A DNA stretch of 12,482 nt from assembly GCA_002696965.1 (NCBI GenBank), contig NZUB01000034.1, forward strand, positions 1-12,482, given 5' to 3'. Both the position numbers and the translations under genes were made by a program. Below are positions 1-7,381 of the stretch, one piece after another. The notes beneath the pieces are model-generated. The model was not told where the DNA came from, did not search any database, and saw only the letters and a program-made list of their open reading frames with translations. This DNA comes from Flavobacteriales bacterium (lineage in GTDB: Bacteria; Bacteroidota; Bacteroidia; Flavobacteriales; TMED113). Position 1 is the stretch's first letter; every line of letters starts with the position of its first letter.

Positions 1-255
1 ATAATAGTCTAAGTAATATGAGTTGTTAAATTTACGCATTCTATGTTCATAACTCATTTCATCGTCCCAACTATAGTCATTATTAATGCTGTCATTTAAT
101 GTGTTTTCTGTTGGAATTTCCTCTTCAGTATATAAGAAATCATAATTTACTTCAGAGTCGTTATAATATAAGTCATCAACAAAATTCTGCCCATATAATA
201 ACTGTATTGATAAAAAAGCTCCGATTAAAATAGATTTAATTTTATAATTACTCAT
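1..255 (-). CDS. Small secreted protein, unknown function (3' end cut by window edge)
   Basis: The frame reads open from an ATG at 253-255 leftwards to base 1, giving 85 codons with no stop, so the gene continues outside the window. The first 24 residues look like a signal peptide: a short basic start (MSNYKIK), a hydrophobic core (ILIGAFLSIQLL) and a likely cleavage site at YGQN. The exported part is acidic and rich in Tyr, Asp, Asn and Glu, then turns basic and aromatic (HRMRKF near residues 72-77, followed by YYLDYY). I recall small Bacteroidota exported proteins with a similar acidic Tyr-rich stretch followed by a conserved R-x-x-R/K-F segment, but none has a function I can name. It is divergent from proS across about 107 bp. 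The signal peptide and open frame are seen; the family link is a weak memory. Confidence 0.65.
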   Translation of the reverse strand, partial: MSNYKIKSILIGAFLSIQLLYGQNFVDDLYYNDSEVNYDFLYTEEEIPTENTLNDSINNDYSWDDEMSYEHRMRKFNNSYYLDYY

Positions 256-320
256 ATAATTAGTATTTGTTATTGTTAAACGTAAAATTACAAGTTTATT
301 TTTTAATTTTAAAAAAATAT

Positions 321-343
321 ATTATTGATTAATTAACAATAAT
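321..343. repeat. 7-bp inverted repeat in the divergent region before proS
   Basis: ATTATTG at 321-327 is matched by CAATAAT at 337-343 around a 9-nt spacer that contains the palindrome TTAATTAA. It lies 19 nt before the proS start, between two divergent genes. It could be an operator, but in such AT-rich DNA a 7-bp repeat may arise by chance. I saw no convincing TAnnTTTG promoter box in the rest of this 107-bp interval. Confidence 0.25.
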
Positions 344-362
344 TATACCAAAGTTTATATTT

Positions 363-1832
363 ATGTCAAAAAAAATAACAAAACGATCAGAAGATTTTTC
401 AAAATGGTATAATGATATCATTTTACATGCCGATTTAGCAGAAAATTCTGGTGTTAGGGGGTGTATGGTGATTAAGCCATATGGATTTGCAATTTGGGAA
501 GAGATGAAGGCTGTTTTAGACCGCATGTTTAAGGATACGGGGCATGTAAATGCTTATTTCCCACTTTTTATTCCTAAATCTTTTTTTACTAAAGAGGCAA
601 ATCATGTAGATGGGTTTGCTAAGGAATGCGCTGTGGTTACACATTATCGATTAAAAAGCGGCGATGCTGGAGAAATTATTGTTGATCAAGATGCCAAGTT
701 AGAAGAAGAATTAATTGTTAGGCCTACTTCAGAAACCATCATCTGGGACACCTATAAGAGGTGGATTAAGTCTTATCGAGATTTACCATTATTAATTAAC
801 CAATGGGCAAATGTTGTGAGATGGGAAATGCGTACAAGATTGTTTTTAAGAACTTCCGAGTTTTTGTGGCAGGAAGGTCATACTGCTCATGCTACTGAAA
901 AAGAAGCAATTGATGAGACAAAGAAAATACTTTTTATTTATAAGCAATTTATTGAGAACACGTTGTGTGTACCTGTGTTGCATGGTTTAAAAACTGATTC
1001 AGAAAAATTTGCTGGCGCAGAAAAAACTTATTGTGTAGAAGCGTTGATGCAAGATGGTAAAGCTCTTCAGGCTGGTACGTCACATTTTTTAGGTCAAAAT
1101 TTTGCTAAAGCGTTTGATGTGAAATTTGCTAACAAAGAGGGTAATTTGGAGCATGTTTGGGCTAGTTCTTGGGGAGTTTCTACAAGACTAATGGGTGCTT
1201 TAGTTATGACTCATTCAGATGATAATGGTTTAGTATTACCCCCTAATTTAGCTCCTTTTCAGGTTGTTTTGATTCCAATTTATCATAATCAAGAAGAGTA
1301 TGATAAAGTTACATCTTGTTTAAAAGATATTGGAAATGATCTTAGACAGAACAATATTCGGGTTAAGGAAGACTTTAGAGATACTCATAAGCCAGGTTGG
1401 AAGTTTTCAGAGTATGAAGTGAAAGGGGTTCCGATTAGGATTACAATTGGTCCTAGAGATTTACAGAATCAAACAGTTGAGTTATGTAGGAGAGATACGT
1501 TGACTAAGGAGAATATATTATTGAAGAATATTACAAATATTGTTTTTGATATGTTGGAGCAAATTCAAATAGATATGTTGGAAAAGGCTAAAGACTTTAA
1601 AAATAAAAACACTTTTATTGTAGATGAGTTCGATGATTTTGCAGAAAAAATCAATGCAGGTGGTTTTGTGCTAGCACATTGGGATGGATCCCCTGAAACT
1701 GAAGAGGCTATTAAAAAGCAAACAAAAGCTACTATTAGGTGTGTGCCTATAGACATAGAACATGAAAGTGGTAAATGTATTTTTAGTGGTAATCCATCAT
1801 TACAGAGGGTTGTTTTTGCCAAATCGTATTAA
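363..1832 (+). CDS. proS: Prolyl-tRNA synthetase, archaeal/eukaryotic-like short form
   Basis: Class II aminoacyl-tRNA synthetase that charges tRNA-Pro with proline using ATP, in the cytoplasm. At 489 aa it matches the short archaeal/eukaryotic-type ProRS rather than the longer bacterial type, and it has no editing domain inserted between motifs 2 and 3. Visible in order: the motif 1 region (about 33-48), the TSE-containing loop RPTSETII (120-127), motif 2 with RWEMRTRLFLRTSEFLWQEG (153-172), motif 3 from GVSTRLMGAL to HSDDNGLVLPP (271-294), the anticodon-binding domain from about residue 297, and a C-terminal domain ending in FAKSY with the family's terminal Tyr. Only Cys460 and Cys472 remain in the C-terminal domain, so the four-Cys zinc site of archaeal homologues is probably absent. 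The ATG at 363 has no Shine-Dalgarno, as is usual in Bacteroidota. tRNA-Glu and rpsT follow. Confidence 0.97.
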   Translation: MSKKITKRSEDFSKWYNDIILHADLAENSGVRGCMVIKPYGFAIWEEMKAVLDRMFKDTGHVNAYFPLFIPKSFFTKEANHVDGFAKECAVVTHYRLKSGDAGEIIVDQDAKLEEELIVRPTSETIIWDTYKRWIKSYRDLPLLINQWANVVRWEMRTRLFLRTSEFLWQEGHTAHATEKEAIDETKKILFIYKQFIENTLCVPVLHGLKTDSEKFAGAEKTYCVEALMQDGKALQAGTSHFLGQNFAKAFDVKFANKEGNLEHVWASSWGVSTRLMGALVMTHSDDNGLVLPPNLAPFQVVLIPIYHNQEEYDKVTSCLKDIGNDLRQNNIRVKEDFRDTHKPGWKFSEYEVKGVPIRITIGPRDLQNQTVELCRRDTLTKENILLKNITNIVFDMLEQIQIDMLEKAKDFKNKNTFIVDEFDDFAEKINAGGFVLAHWDGSPETEEAIKKQTKATIRCVPIDIEHESGKCIFSGNPSLQRVVFAKSY

Positions 1833-1860
1833 TTTTTTTTTTTTTCATCAGAAAAGTTAT

Positions 1861-1868
1861 TAGCTTTG
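1861..1868 (+). promoter_or_regulatory. Putative -7 promoter box for tRNA-Glu/rpsT
   Basis: TAGCTTTG is an exact match to the Bacteroidota -7 consensus TAnnTTTG. Transcription would start about five bases on, near 1873, leaving roughly 26 nt ahead of the tRNA. No TTTG -33 element is visible upstream; that stretch is the T13 run at 1833-1845 and its flank. The position is right, but the motif is short. Confidence 0.45.
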
Positions 1869-1898
1869 TAGACCTTTAAAAAAAAAGGAGTAAAACAC

Positions 1899-1970
1899 GG
1901 TCCGTTCGTCTAGGGGTTAGGACATCAGGTTTTCATCCTGGGAACAGGGGTTCGATTCCCCTACGGACTG
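1899..1970 (+). tRNA. tRNA-Glu, anticodon UUC
   Basis: A complete 72-nt cloverleaf can be folded by hand. The acceptor stem pairs GGTCCGT (1899-1905) with ACGGACT (1963-1969), and the discriminator is G1970. The D-arm is 1908-1923. The anticodon arm is 1925-1941, with loop TTTTCAT (1930-1936) and anticodon TTC at 1932-1934, which reads Glu codons. The variable loop is GAAC, and the T-arm AGGGG/CCCCT encloses TTCGATT (1946-1962). The first acceptor pair is a G1-U72 wobble. CCA is not encoded (CTAAA follows), so it must be added by nucleotidyltransferase. It sits 66 nt after proS and 16 nt before rpsT, so it is probably cut out of a transcript shared with the ribosomal protein mRNA. Confidence 0.95.
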
Positions 1971-1986
1971 CTAAAATTAAATATAC

Positions 1987-2235
1987 ATGGCAAACCATAA
2001 ATCAACAAAAAAAAGAATTCGTTCTACCAAAACTAGAAATGAAGGTAATAAATATCTTCATAAAACTGTTAGAAATGCATTAAGGTCAGCTTTTTCTGAG
2101 ACGCCTAAAAAAGACGGTGATCATCTTACACCAGAACAGATAGTTTCAAAGATTGATAAATTAGAAAAAAGAAATATAATTCATAAAAATAAAGCTGCTC
2201 GTTTAAAATCCAAATTAATGAAGAAAAGTAGTTGA
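1987..2235 (+). CDS. rpsT: 30S ribosomal protein bS20
   Basis: Primary-binding protein of the 30S subunit that contacts the 5' domain of 16S rRNA. The 82-aa length is normal. The N-terminus MANHKSTKKRIRSTKT and the C-terminal IIHKNKAARLKSKL (about 64-77) are the family's conserved ends. The protein is very basic, has no Cys or Trp, and is expected to be almost entirely helical. Only 16 nt separate it from the 3' end of tRNA-Glu, and there is no Shine-Dalgarno, so its mRNA 5' end is probably made by tRNA 3' processing or by read-through from proS. The deacetylase-like gene begins 16 nt after its stop, so the genes are probably co-transcribed. Confidence 0.96.
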   Translation: MANHKSTKKRIRSTKTRNEGNKYLHKTVRNALRSAFSETPKKDGDHLTPEQIVSKIDKLEKRNIIHKNKAARLKSKLMKKSS

Positions 2236-2251
2236 TAATACTTTTTAATTG

Positions 2252-3571
2252 ATGGATTTATTAATTTTTTCAGAAACTCTAAGTCCGAGGTTAGAATATG
2301 TTTTTAATCACATTTTTGTTAAACAATTGGGTTTAAAGATTGGTTTTACAACAAAAATAAATGACTTTATCAAGTCAGATAAGCCTAAGTTTTCATATTC
2401 AAAATTATCAATTTCTGATAGTATTTTTTTTCAAGCCCATTCTCTTTTATATGAAAGTGATATTATAAAGCAGAATATTAATTTATCAGTTTATAAAAAA
2501 AACCCAATTTTTTTTCTCTCTTCAAATAACAAATCTGCTTTGCCTTTTGATCCATTTGCTGCAACTTTTTATATGCTAAGTAGATATGAAGAATATCTGC
2601 CTTATAAAAAAGATAGATTTTCTAGGTTTCCTGCTAGTGAGAGTTTAGCTTTTAAAAATAACTTTTTGAAAAAACCAGTTGTGGATAAATGGATTATATT
2701 AATTAAAGAAGTATTAATAAAAGCATATCCAAATCTAAATTTCAGGCCTCATAATTTTACATATTTGAATACTATAGATGTAGATAATGCATTTGCTTAT
2801 TTAGAAAAAGGAATTTTTCGAACTATCGGCGCCTTATCAAGAAGTATTATTCAATTCAATTTCATGGATTTTGTTGATAGATTAGCTGTTTTATTTCTTC
2901 TTAAAAAAGACCCGTATGATACCTATGAAAAATTATTAGCTATACATAAAAAATATAATTTAAAAACAATTATTTTCTTTTTGTTAGCTAACTATGGTCG
3001 ATTAGACAGAAATGTCTCTTCTAAAAGCATAAAATATCAATCTATGATACAGTATCTGAAAAGGTTTTTTGATATTGGTATTCATGCATCATATTCTTCT
3101 AATTGGAATCTAAAAAAATTAAATCTAGAAATAAAAAGATTAAGTAATATTGTGAAAGAAAAAATTACAAAAAACCGCCAACATTATCTCGTTCTCAATT
3201 TACCATACAGTTATCAAAATTTGATTGCAAATAATATTTCTGAAGATTATAGTATGGGGTTTCCTGCTGAACCTGGATTCAGAGCAGGGACATCTCATAG
3301 TTTTAGTTTTTTTAATTTACATGATAATACTGCAACTAATTTATTGATACATCCATTTTGTGTAATGGATGTAACATTAATGAATTATTTAAAATTGAAA
3401 CCTGAAAAAGCATTTTCTGTAATTAAGTTACTTATTGATGAAGTTAAAAATGTAAATGGATGTTTTATTTCTATTTGGCATAATGAGTCTTTTCAAGATT
3501 CTATGCAATTTAATAAATGGCATAACGTTTACGAAGATATGATAAGATACGCTCTAGATGAAAAGAATTAA
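2252..3571 (+). CDS. Polysaccharide deacetylase-like protein (DUF7033-type)
   Basis: A 439-aa protein resembling the Bacteroidota family annotated as polysaccharide deacetylase with an N-terminal DUF7033 region. An N-terminal domain with FDPFAATFYMLSRYEEY (99-115) leads into a NodB-like barrel. TIDVDNA (174-180) corresponds to the metal-binding TFDD motif, GIHASYSS (276-283) to the usual IGIHPSYxS, followed by RQHYL (309-313), GFRAGTSHSF (342-351), HPF (367-369) and IWHNESF (408-414). The family probably removes acetyl groups from a surface or exported glycan, though the His pattern differs from classical NodB enzymes and activity is unproven. I see no signal peptide, so it is probably cytoplasmic. 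I start it at ATG 2252; the TTG directly before it at 2249 is a less likely start. Its last 14 nt overlap the next gene. Confidence 0.82.
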   Translation: MDLLIFSETLSPRLEYVFNHIFVKQLGLKIGFTTKINDFIKSDKPKFSYSKLSISDSIFFQAHSLLYESDIIKQNINLSVYKKNPIFFLSSNNKSALPFDPFAATFYMLSRYEEYLPYKKDRFSRFPASESLAFKNNFLKKPVVDKWIILIKEVLIKAYPNLNFRPHNFTYLNTIDVDNAFAYLEKGIFRTIGALSRSIIQFNFMDFVDRLAVLFLLKKDPYDTYEKLLAIHKKYNLKTIIFFLLANYGRLDRNVSSKSIKYQSMIQYLKRFFDIGIHASYSSNWNLKKLNLEIKRLSNIVKEKITKNRQHYLVLNLPYSYQNLIANNISEDYSMGFPAEPGFRAGTSHSFSFFNLHDNTATNLLIHPFCVMDVTLMNYLKLKPEKAFSVIKLLIDEVKNVNGCFISIWHNESFQDSMQFNKWHNVYEDMIRYALDEKN

Positions 3572-4484
3572 ATTTATTCAACATAATCAAATTAATAAAA
3601 TGAAATGGGATTTATGTATGGATAAATCCATTAATAAAAGTGTCTATGGCTTATCTTGGTACTTAGATATTGTTGCTAAAAAATGGGATGCATTAATATA
3701 TGGTGATTATGAATTAATTTTTCCAATCACTTTTAAAAATCTTGTTCCTTTTACTCCATTTATAAAACATTTATATCAGCCAATGTTTTGTCAACAATTA
3801 GGTGCTTTCTCAGCAAGTGAAACGATGTTATGTGATAAGTATATAATTGGTGATATTTTACATTTTTTAAAAAAAAATTATTGGTATTTACATTACTGCT
3901 TTAATCATAATATTACATTAAATTATCAGGAATATATTCTTAAGAATAAATTGCCGTTTAATAGTGTAGTTCGAGTTAATCTTGAGTTAAATCTTTCAGC
4001 AGATTATAATCGTTTATTTGAAAAATATAATAAAAATACAAAGAGAAATATTAATAAGGATTTCAAATATCAAATTCAGGAAATTGAAAAAGTATCAATT
4101 TTTTTCAATTTTTTAAAAAATTATCTTCCTAGGATTGTTAATCTTAAAAAGAAAGATTACAAAACTATTTTTAACATTATAACAGTTGTCATAGGAAAGG
4201 AAAATGGAAAATGTATAGGTCTGTATGATGATAGTAATAATCTTTTGGCTTGTGGATTTTTTCTGGTACTATATGATAGGCATATTCTTTTGTTTAATGC
4301 TTCAATTAGAGATGATTCAAAGAGGAATTTCATGACCTATTTGATTGATTCTTATATAAGAAAAAATTCTTGCAAAAAAGAGTATTTAGATTTTGAAGGA
4401 TCGAATATTGTAGGAGTTAAAAGATTTTATAAGGGTTTTGGAGCAGTTGAAAAAAATTATCTTTATGTGCAGAGTAGTATTTAA
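3558..4484 (+). CDS. FemAB/GNAT-like acyltransferase, conserved hypothetical
   Basis: A 308-aa cytoplasmic protein that I read as a GNAT-fold, FemAB-like transferase, common as a hypothetical in Bacteroidota. The N-terminal half carries GLSWYLDIVAKKWDALIYGDY (within 31-51) and LYQPMFCQQLGAF (72-84). The second half has NKNTKRNINK (158-167), typical of FemAB-like proteins, then a GNAT-like core: KCIGLYDDSNNLLACGFFL (218-236), LLFNASI (244-250) and DFEGSNIVGVKRFYKGFGA (278-296). The last motif matches the FemAB pattern in which the substrate-binding end ranks members of a group. FemX-type enzymes move amino acids or acyl groups onto cell-wall or glycan acceptors; the acceptor here is unknown. 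The start ATG lies inside the last codons of the deacetylase-like gene (14-nt overlap, different frame), which suggests coupled translation and a shared pathway. Confidence 0.65.
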   Translation: MKRIKFIQHNQINKMKWDLCMDKSINKSVYGLSWYLDIVAKKWDALIYGDYELIFPITFKNLVPFTPFIKHLYQPMFCQQLGAFSASETMLCDKYIIGDILHFLKKNYWYLHYCFNHNITLNYQEYILKNKLPFNSVVRVNLELNLSADYNRLFEKYNKNTKRNINKDFKYQIQEIEKVSIFFNFLKNYLPRIVNLKKKDYKTIFNIITVVIGKENGKCIGLYDDSNNLLACGFFLVLYDRHILLFNASIRDDSKRNFMTYLIDSYIRKNSCKKEYLDFEGSNIVGVKRFYKGFGAVEKNYLYVQSSI

Positions 4485-4510
4485 TTTATATCTTAAAAAA
4501 GTATTTAAAA

Positions 4511-5125
4511 TTATTTGGATTTAGAGGATTGATAATCCTCTATTAATAAAACACTGATATTTTTTATATTTCCTTCAGTGTTATCATTATCTTGAATTTG
4601 TTGACTTTTAATAGTAGTGATGGTCGATGGTAGATTGTCGATATACCTTTTATTAAGTCCTGACATACCTTCATTTAAGCTTTTGACTATTTGTGATGTG
4701 TAAGCAATAACTATATGTTCTTTTGGTAAATTTTTAATATTATTTGATCCTAGTTGTTTAGATGAAAGCATAATTTTACCATGTTGAGCAATCAAAAATT
4801 CACAGGATGATATAATTCCATCACATTGCAGGTAATGTGTGTCATTGTAATTAATAGATGATTTAGTTAACAGTTCTTTAATAATGGGCTCTATACAGTA
4901 TATAGATTCAATCCCTAGTTTATTAGTTAATGCTTGAGTAGTTGTAATTAGGTCACTTTTTTTATCACAATAAAAAAAATTCCCATTATTTTTTATAAGG
5001 TTTTTTGCGAAAATAATATCAATTGTATCATCTTTTGATATTATGTATTGTGTATTATCAGTTTCATTGTTTGTCTTGTCGGATGTGAGTCCTGTTACAA
5101 TTTTCAATTTATTTAGTAAATTCAT
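4511..5125 (-). CDS. LUD-domain protein (LutC/YkgG-like), function unknown
   Basis: A 204-aa protein with the LUD fold (Pfam LUD_dom, former DUF162), the domain found in LutC/LutB lactate-utilisation proteins. Family signatures: GNFFYCDKKSDLI (48-60), DGIISSCEFLIAQHGKIMLSS (within 102-122), LPKEHIVIAYTSQIV (133-147), and LPSTITTIK (165-173), the stretch where homologues have lPs.iTtI(k/r)G. I see no Cys cluster for iron-sulfur binding, so it is unlikely to be LutB. The lutA and lutB genes are absent here, which argues against a lactate role. It is the last gene of the rsfS-ftsH operon: its ATG shares one base with the ftsH stop (TAATG), so translation is probably coupled. This neighbourhood recurs in Bacteroidota as I remember it. 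The 3' coding end carries the hairpin described separately. Confidence 0.8.
   Translation of the reverse strand: MNLLNKLKIVTGLTSDKTNNETDNTQYIISKDDTIDIIFAKNLIKNNGNFFYCDKKSDLITTTQALTNKLGIESIYCIEPIIKELLTKSSINYNDTHYLQCDGIISSCEFLIAQHGKIMLSSKQLGSNNIKNLPKEHIVIAYTSQIVKSLNEGMSGLNKRYIDNLPSTITTIKSQQIQDNDNTEGNIKNISVLLIEDYQSSKSK
4522..4542. terminator. Candidate bidirectional terminator hairpin
   Basis: A perfect 9-bp inverted repeat, TAGAGGATT (4522-4530) and AATCCTCTA (4534-4542), encloses the 3-nt loop GAT. It lies where two transcription units converge: 38 nt after the FemAB-like stop and inside the last codons of the minus-strand LUD gene. Flanks are A/T-rich but lack a long U tract on either strand, so it may be a weak terminator or a 3'-end-protecting stem-loop. 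Confidence 0.5.
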
Positions 5126-7059
5126 TATTCTCGCAACTTATTAATATTTATTTTCTCAACAGTTTGCCATTGTCTTTTGCCAAGAATTTTTTCTAAATCT
5201 TCTTTAAAAATAACTTCTTTTTTTAAAAGTAATTCAGCTAATTCTGTTAAAGATTTTTTATATTTTTTTAGTATTTTTTTAGCTCGACTATATTCATTTT
5301 CAATAATTTTTTTGATTTCAGTGTCAATTTTTTTTGCTGTGTCTTCGCTATAAGGTTTGTTAAATGTTTGTTCTCCAGTAGAGTCATAATATGTTACATT
5401 TCCAATTTGCTCATTAAAACCATATATTAAAACCATGGCTTTAGCTTGTTTGGATACTTTCTCCAGGTCATTTAGAGCTCCTGTTGATATTTTATTATAT
5501 ATAATTTCTTCTGCAGCTCGTCCTCCTAAGGTGGCACACATTTCATCTAACATTTGTTCAGATCTTGTTATTTGTCTTTCATCAGGTAAATACCAAGCTG
5601 CACCTAGTGATTTTCCTCTAGGAACTATTGTTACTTTTACTAATGGAGCTGCATGTTTGAGCATCCAGCTAACAATTGCGTGTCCAGATTCATGATAAGC
5701 AATAATTTCTCTCTCTTCCAATGTCATCAATTTATTTTTACGCTCTACTCCACCTACAATTCTGTCAACAGCATCAAGAAAATCTTCTTTAGATATTTGT
5801 TTTTTATTTTTTCTTGCTGCAATTAATGCGGATTCATTACAAAGGTTAGCTATATCAGCTCCACTAAATCCAGGAGTTTGTTTTGCAAGAAAATTGAGAT
5901 CTAAATTTTTAGCAATTTTTAAATTTTTTGTATGTACTGTAAAAATTTCTTTTCTTTCAGCTAGTTCAGGCAAATCAACATATATTTGTCTATCAAATCT
6001 TCCCGCACGTACAAGTGCTTTATCTAGGACATCTGCTCTATTTGTTGCAGCAATAACAATAACGTGGTGATTTGTCCCAAAGCCATCCATTTCTGTTAAA
6101 AGTTGATTTAAGGTATTTTCTCGCTCATCATTTGCACCAGTAATTTGATTTTTACCTCTACTTCTTCCTATAGCATCAATTTCATCAATAAACACTATTG
6201 AGGGAGATTTACTTTTGGCGGTTTTAAACAGGTCTCTTACTCTTGAAGCTCCAACCCCCACAAACATTTCCACAAAATCAGATCCACTGAGTGAGAAAAA
6301 TGGGACTTTTGCTTCACCAGCTACTGCTTTAGCTAATAATGTTTTGCCTGTACCTGGAGGACCAACCAGCAGTACCCCTTTAGGTATTTTTCCACCTAAT
6401 GAAGTATATTTTTTTGGATTTTTTAAAAAATCCACTATCTCTTTAACTTCTTCTTTTGCCCCCTCTAAGCCCGCTACATCTTTAAAATTAGTTTTTTCTT
6501 TAGTGTCTTTATCAAATAATTCTGCTTTTGATTTGCCAATATTAAATATCGTGCCACCAGTAGCACCTCCTCCACTCATTCTTTTCATGATGAATATCCA
6601 AATTCCTAACATGATAACTAACGGGATAACCCAGCCTATTACATCCCCAAAAATATCTTTTCTAGTATCTACGTCTGGTACAATTTGATCATTAATATTA
6701 ATTTGGTTATTTTTCTTGTAAAAATCTTTTAAGTCATTTTCAAATTGCTCGCCACTAGTGACATTAAAATAATAATGAGGTCCTCTGTTAATTCTGCCTT
6801 GATTTTTTTTAATTGCTTGGTGCTCTCCCTGTTCAAGCTTAGTTTCTTTGATAAAAACCTCTACAAATTCATTATTAACAATTGTAACTTTTTCCACCTC
6901 TCCTTCCATCAAAAATTCTGTTAAAAATTTTTGTTTATTGATTTTTTTTAGAGGAGAAGAGATTGTGTTAAATAACTGTAGCATTATAAATAATAATGCA
7001 ACACCTGCATAAATCCAATAGAAATTGAAATTTTGACTTTTTTTCTTTTTTTTATTCAC
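5125..7059 (-). CDS. ftsH: ATP-dependent zinc metalloprotease FtsH
   Basis: Hexameric inner-membrane AAA+ protease that extracts and degrades misassembled membrane proteins and selected soluble regulators. At 644 aa it is full length. TM1 is at about 14-31, followed by a periplasmic domain, then TM2 at about 140-158 and a Gly-rich linker. The AAA module shows Walker A GPPGTGKT (233-240), the pore loop MFVGVG (265-270), Walker B IVFIDE (288-293), the second region of homology with ATNRADVLDKALVRAGRFDR (338-357), and GFSGAD (397-402). The zinc site is HESGH (456-460) with a distal Asp at 531 in GALNDLE. RAGRFDR in place of RPGRFDR is, as I recall, usual in Bacteroidota. The start is GTG at 7057-7059, one base after the rsfS stop; the downstream LUD gene overlaps the stop by one base. 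All three genes look translationally coupled. Confidence 0.98.
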   Translation of the reverse strand: MNKKKKKSQNFNFYWIYAGVALLFIMLQLFNTISSPLKKINKQKFLTEFLMEGEVEKVTIVNNEFVEVFIKETKLEQGEHQAIKKNQGRINRGPHYYFNVTSGEQFENDLKDFYKKNNQININDQIVPDVDTRKDIFGDVIGWVIPLVIMLGIWIFIMKRMSGGGATGGTIFNIGKSKAELFDKDTKEKTNFKDVAGLEGAKEEVKEIVDFLKNPKKYTSLGGKIPKGVLLVGPPGTGKTLLAKAVAGEAKVPFFSLSGSDFVEMFVGVGASRVRDLFKTAKSKSPSIVFIDEIDAIGRSRGKNQITGANDERENTLNQLLTEMDGFGTNHHVIVIAATNRADVLDKALVRAGRFDRQIYVDLPELAERKEIFTVHTKNLKIAKNLDLNFLAKQTPGFSGADIANLCNESALIAARKNKKQISKEDFLDAVDRIVGGVERKNKLMTLEEREIIAYHESGHAIVSWMLKHAAPLVKVTIVPRGKSLGAAWYLPDERQITRSEQMLDEMCATLGGRAAEEIIYNKISTGALNDLEKVSKQAKAMVLIYGFNEQIGNVTYYDSTGEQTFNKPYSEDTAKKIDTEIKKIIENEYSRAKKILKKYKKSLTELAELLLKKEVIFKEDLEKILGKRQWQTVEKININKLRE

Positions 7060-7060
7060 T

Positions 7061-7381
7061 TTAATCTATGTTTTGTATTATACCATCTGCCCATAATTCT
7101 TCTAATTGGTATTTTAGTCTAGTATCTCCATGAAATATATGAATTATTATATCAAAATAATCCAATATTCTCCAATTAGATTCTCGGCCTTCTTGTTTCC
7201 ATACTTTTAGATTCATGTTATCTAATAATAACTTTTCAATTTTATTTGCTATTGCATTAATTTGTGTCTTTGAATTGGCACTACAAATAACAAAAAAAGA
7301 ACAAGGTGAGTTGCTAATTTCATCTAAATTGATAATAGTAACTTCTTTTCCTTTTTTTTCTTTGATTCCCTCAACAATCAA
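7061..7381 (-). CDS. rsfS: Ribosomal silencing factor RsfS, uncertain start
   Basis: RsfS (RsfA/YbeB family) binds ribosomal protein uL14 and blocks joining of 30S and 50S subunits, saving energy in starvation. Diagnostic parts: VEGIKEKKGKEVTIINLDEI (3-22), SFFVICSANSKTQINAIANK (28-47), WRILDYFDIIIHIF (70-83) and LEELWADG (92-99). The frame as given is 106 aa and starts at TTG 7379-7381, shorter than the usual 110-125 aa. The frame stays open upstream to a TAA at 7427-7429 and encodes about 15 more residues, including LIQKNKNIT, but offers no ATG, GTG or TTG. The true start may therefore be a rare codon such as ATT or ATA, or the N-terminal helix may be shortened. First gene of the rsfS-ftsH-LUD operon. 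Confidence 0.88.
   Translation of the reverse strand: MIVEGIKEKKGKEVTIINLDEISNSPCSFFVICSANSKTQINAIANKIEKLLLDNMNLKVWKQEGRESNWRILDYFDIIIHIFHGDTRLKYQLEELWADGIIQNID

Noticed and set aside
363..1832. Archaeal/eukaryotic-type ProRS as evidence of recent gene transfer
   Set aside because: This form is, as I recall, standard in Bacteroidota and many other bacteria, so it is ancestral here.
1833..1886. T13 run after proS and A9 run at 1878-1886, which could pair as a long hairpin or act as a terminator
   Set aside because: Only A-T homopolymers pair, the loop is over 30 nt, and there is no GC-rich stem before the T run; chance in AT-rich DNA.
1885..1890. AAGGAG Shine-Dalgarno-like sequence
   Set aside because: It lies just before the tRNA, with no start codon at the right distance.
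2249..2251. TTG as the start of the deacetylase-like gene
   Set aside because: An ATG follows directly at 2252 and is the simpler start.
6215..6688. 157-codon open frame on the plus strand opposite ftsH
   Set aside because: Its translation is the antisense shadow of the conserved AAA domain, low in family-like features; ftsH is certain on the other strand.
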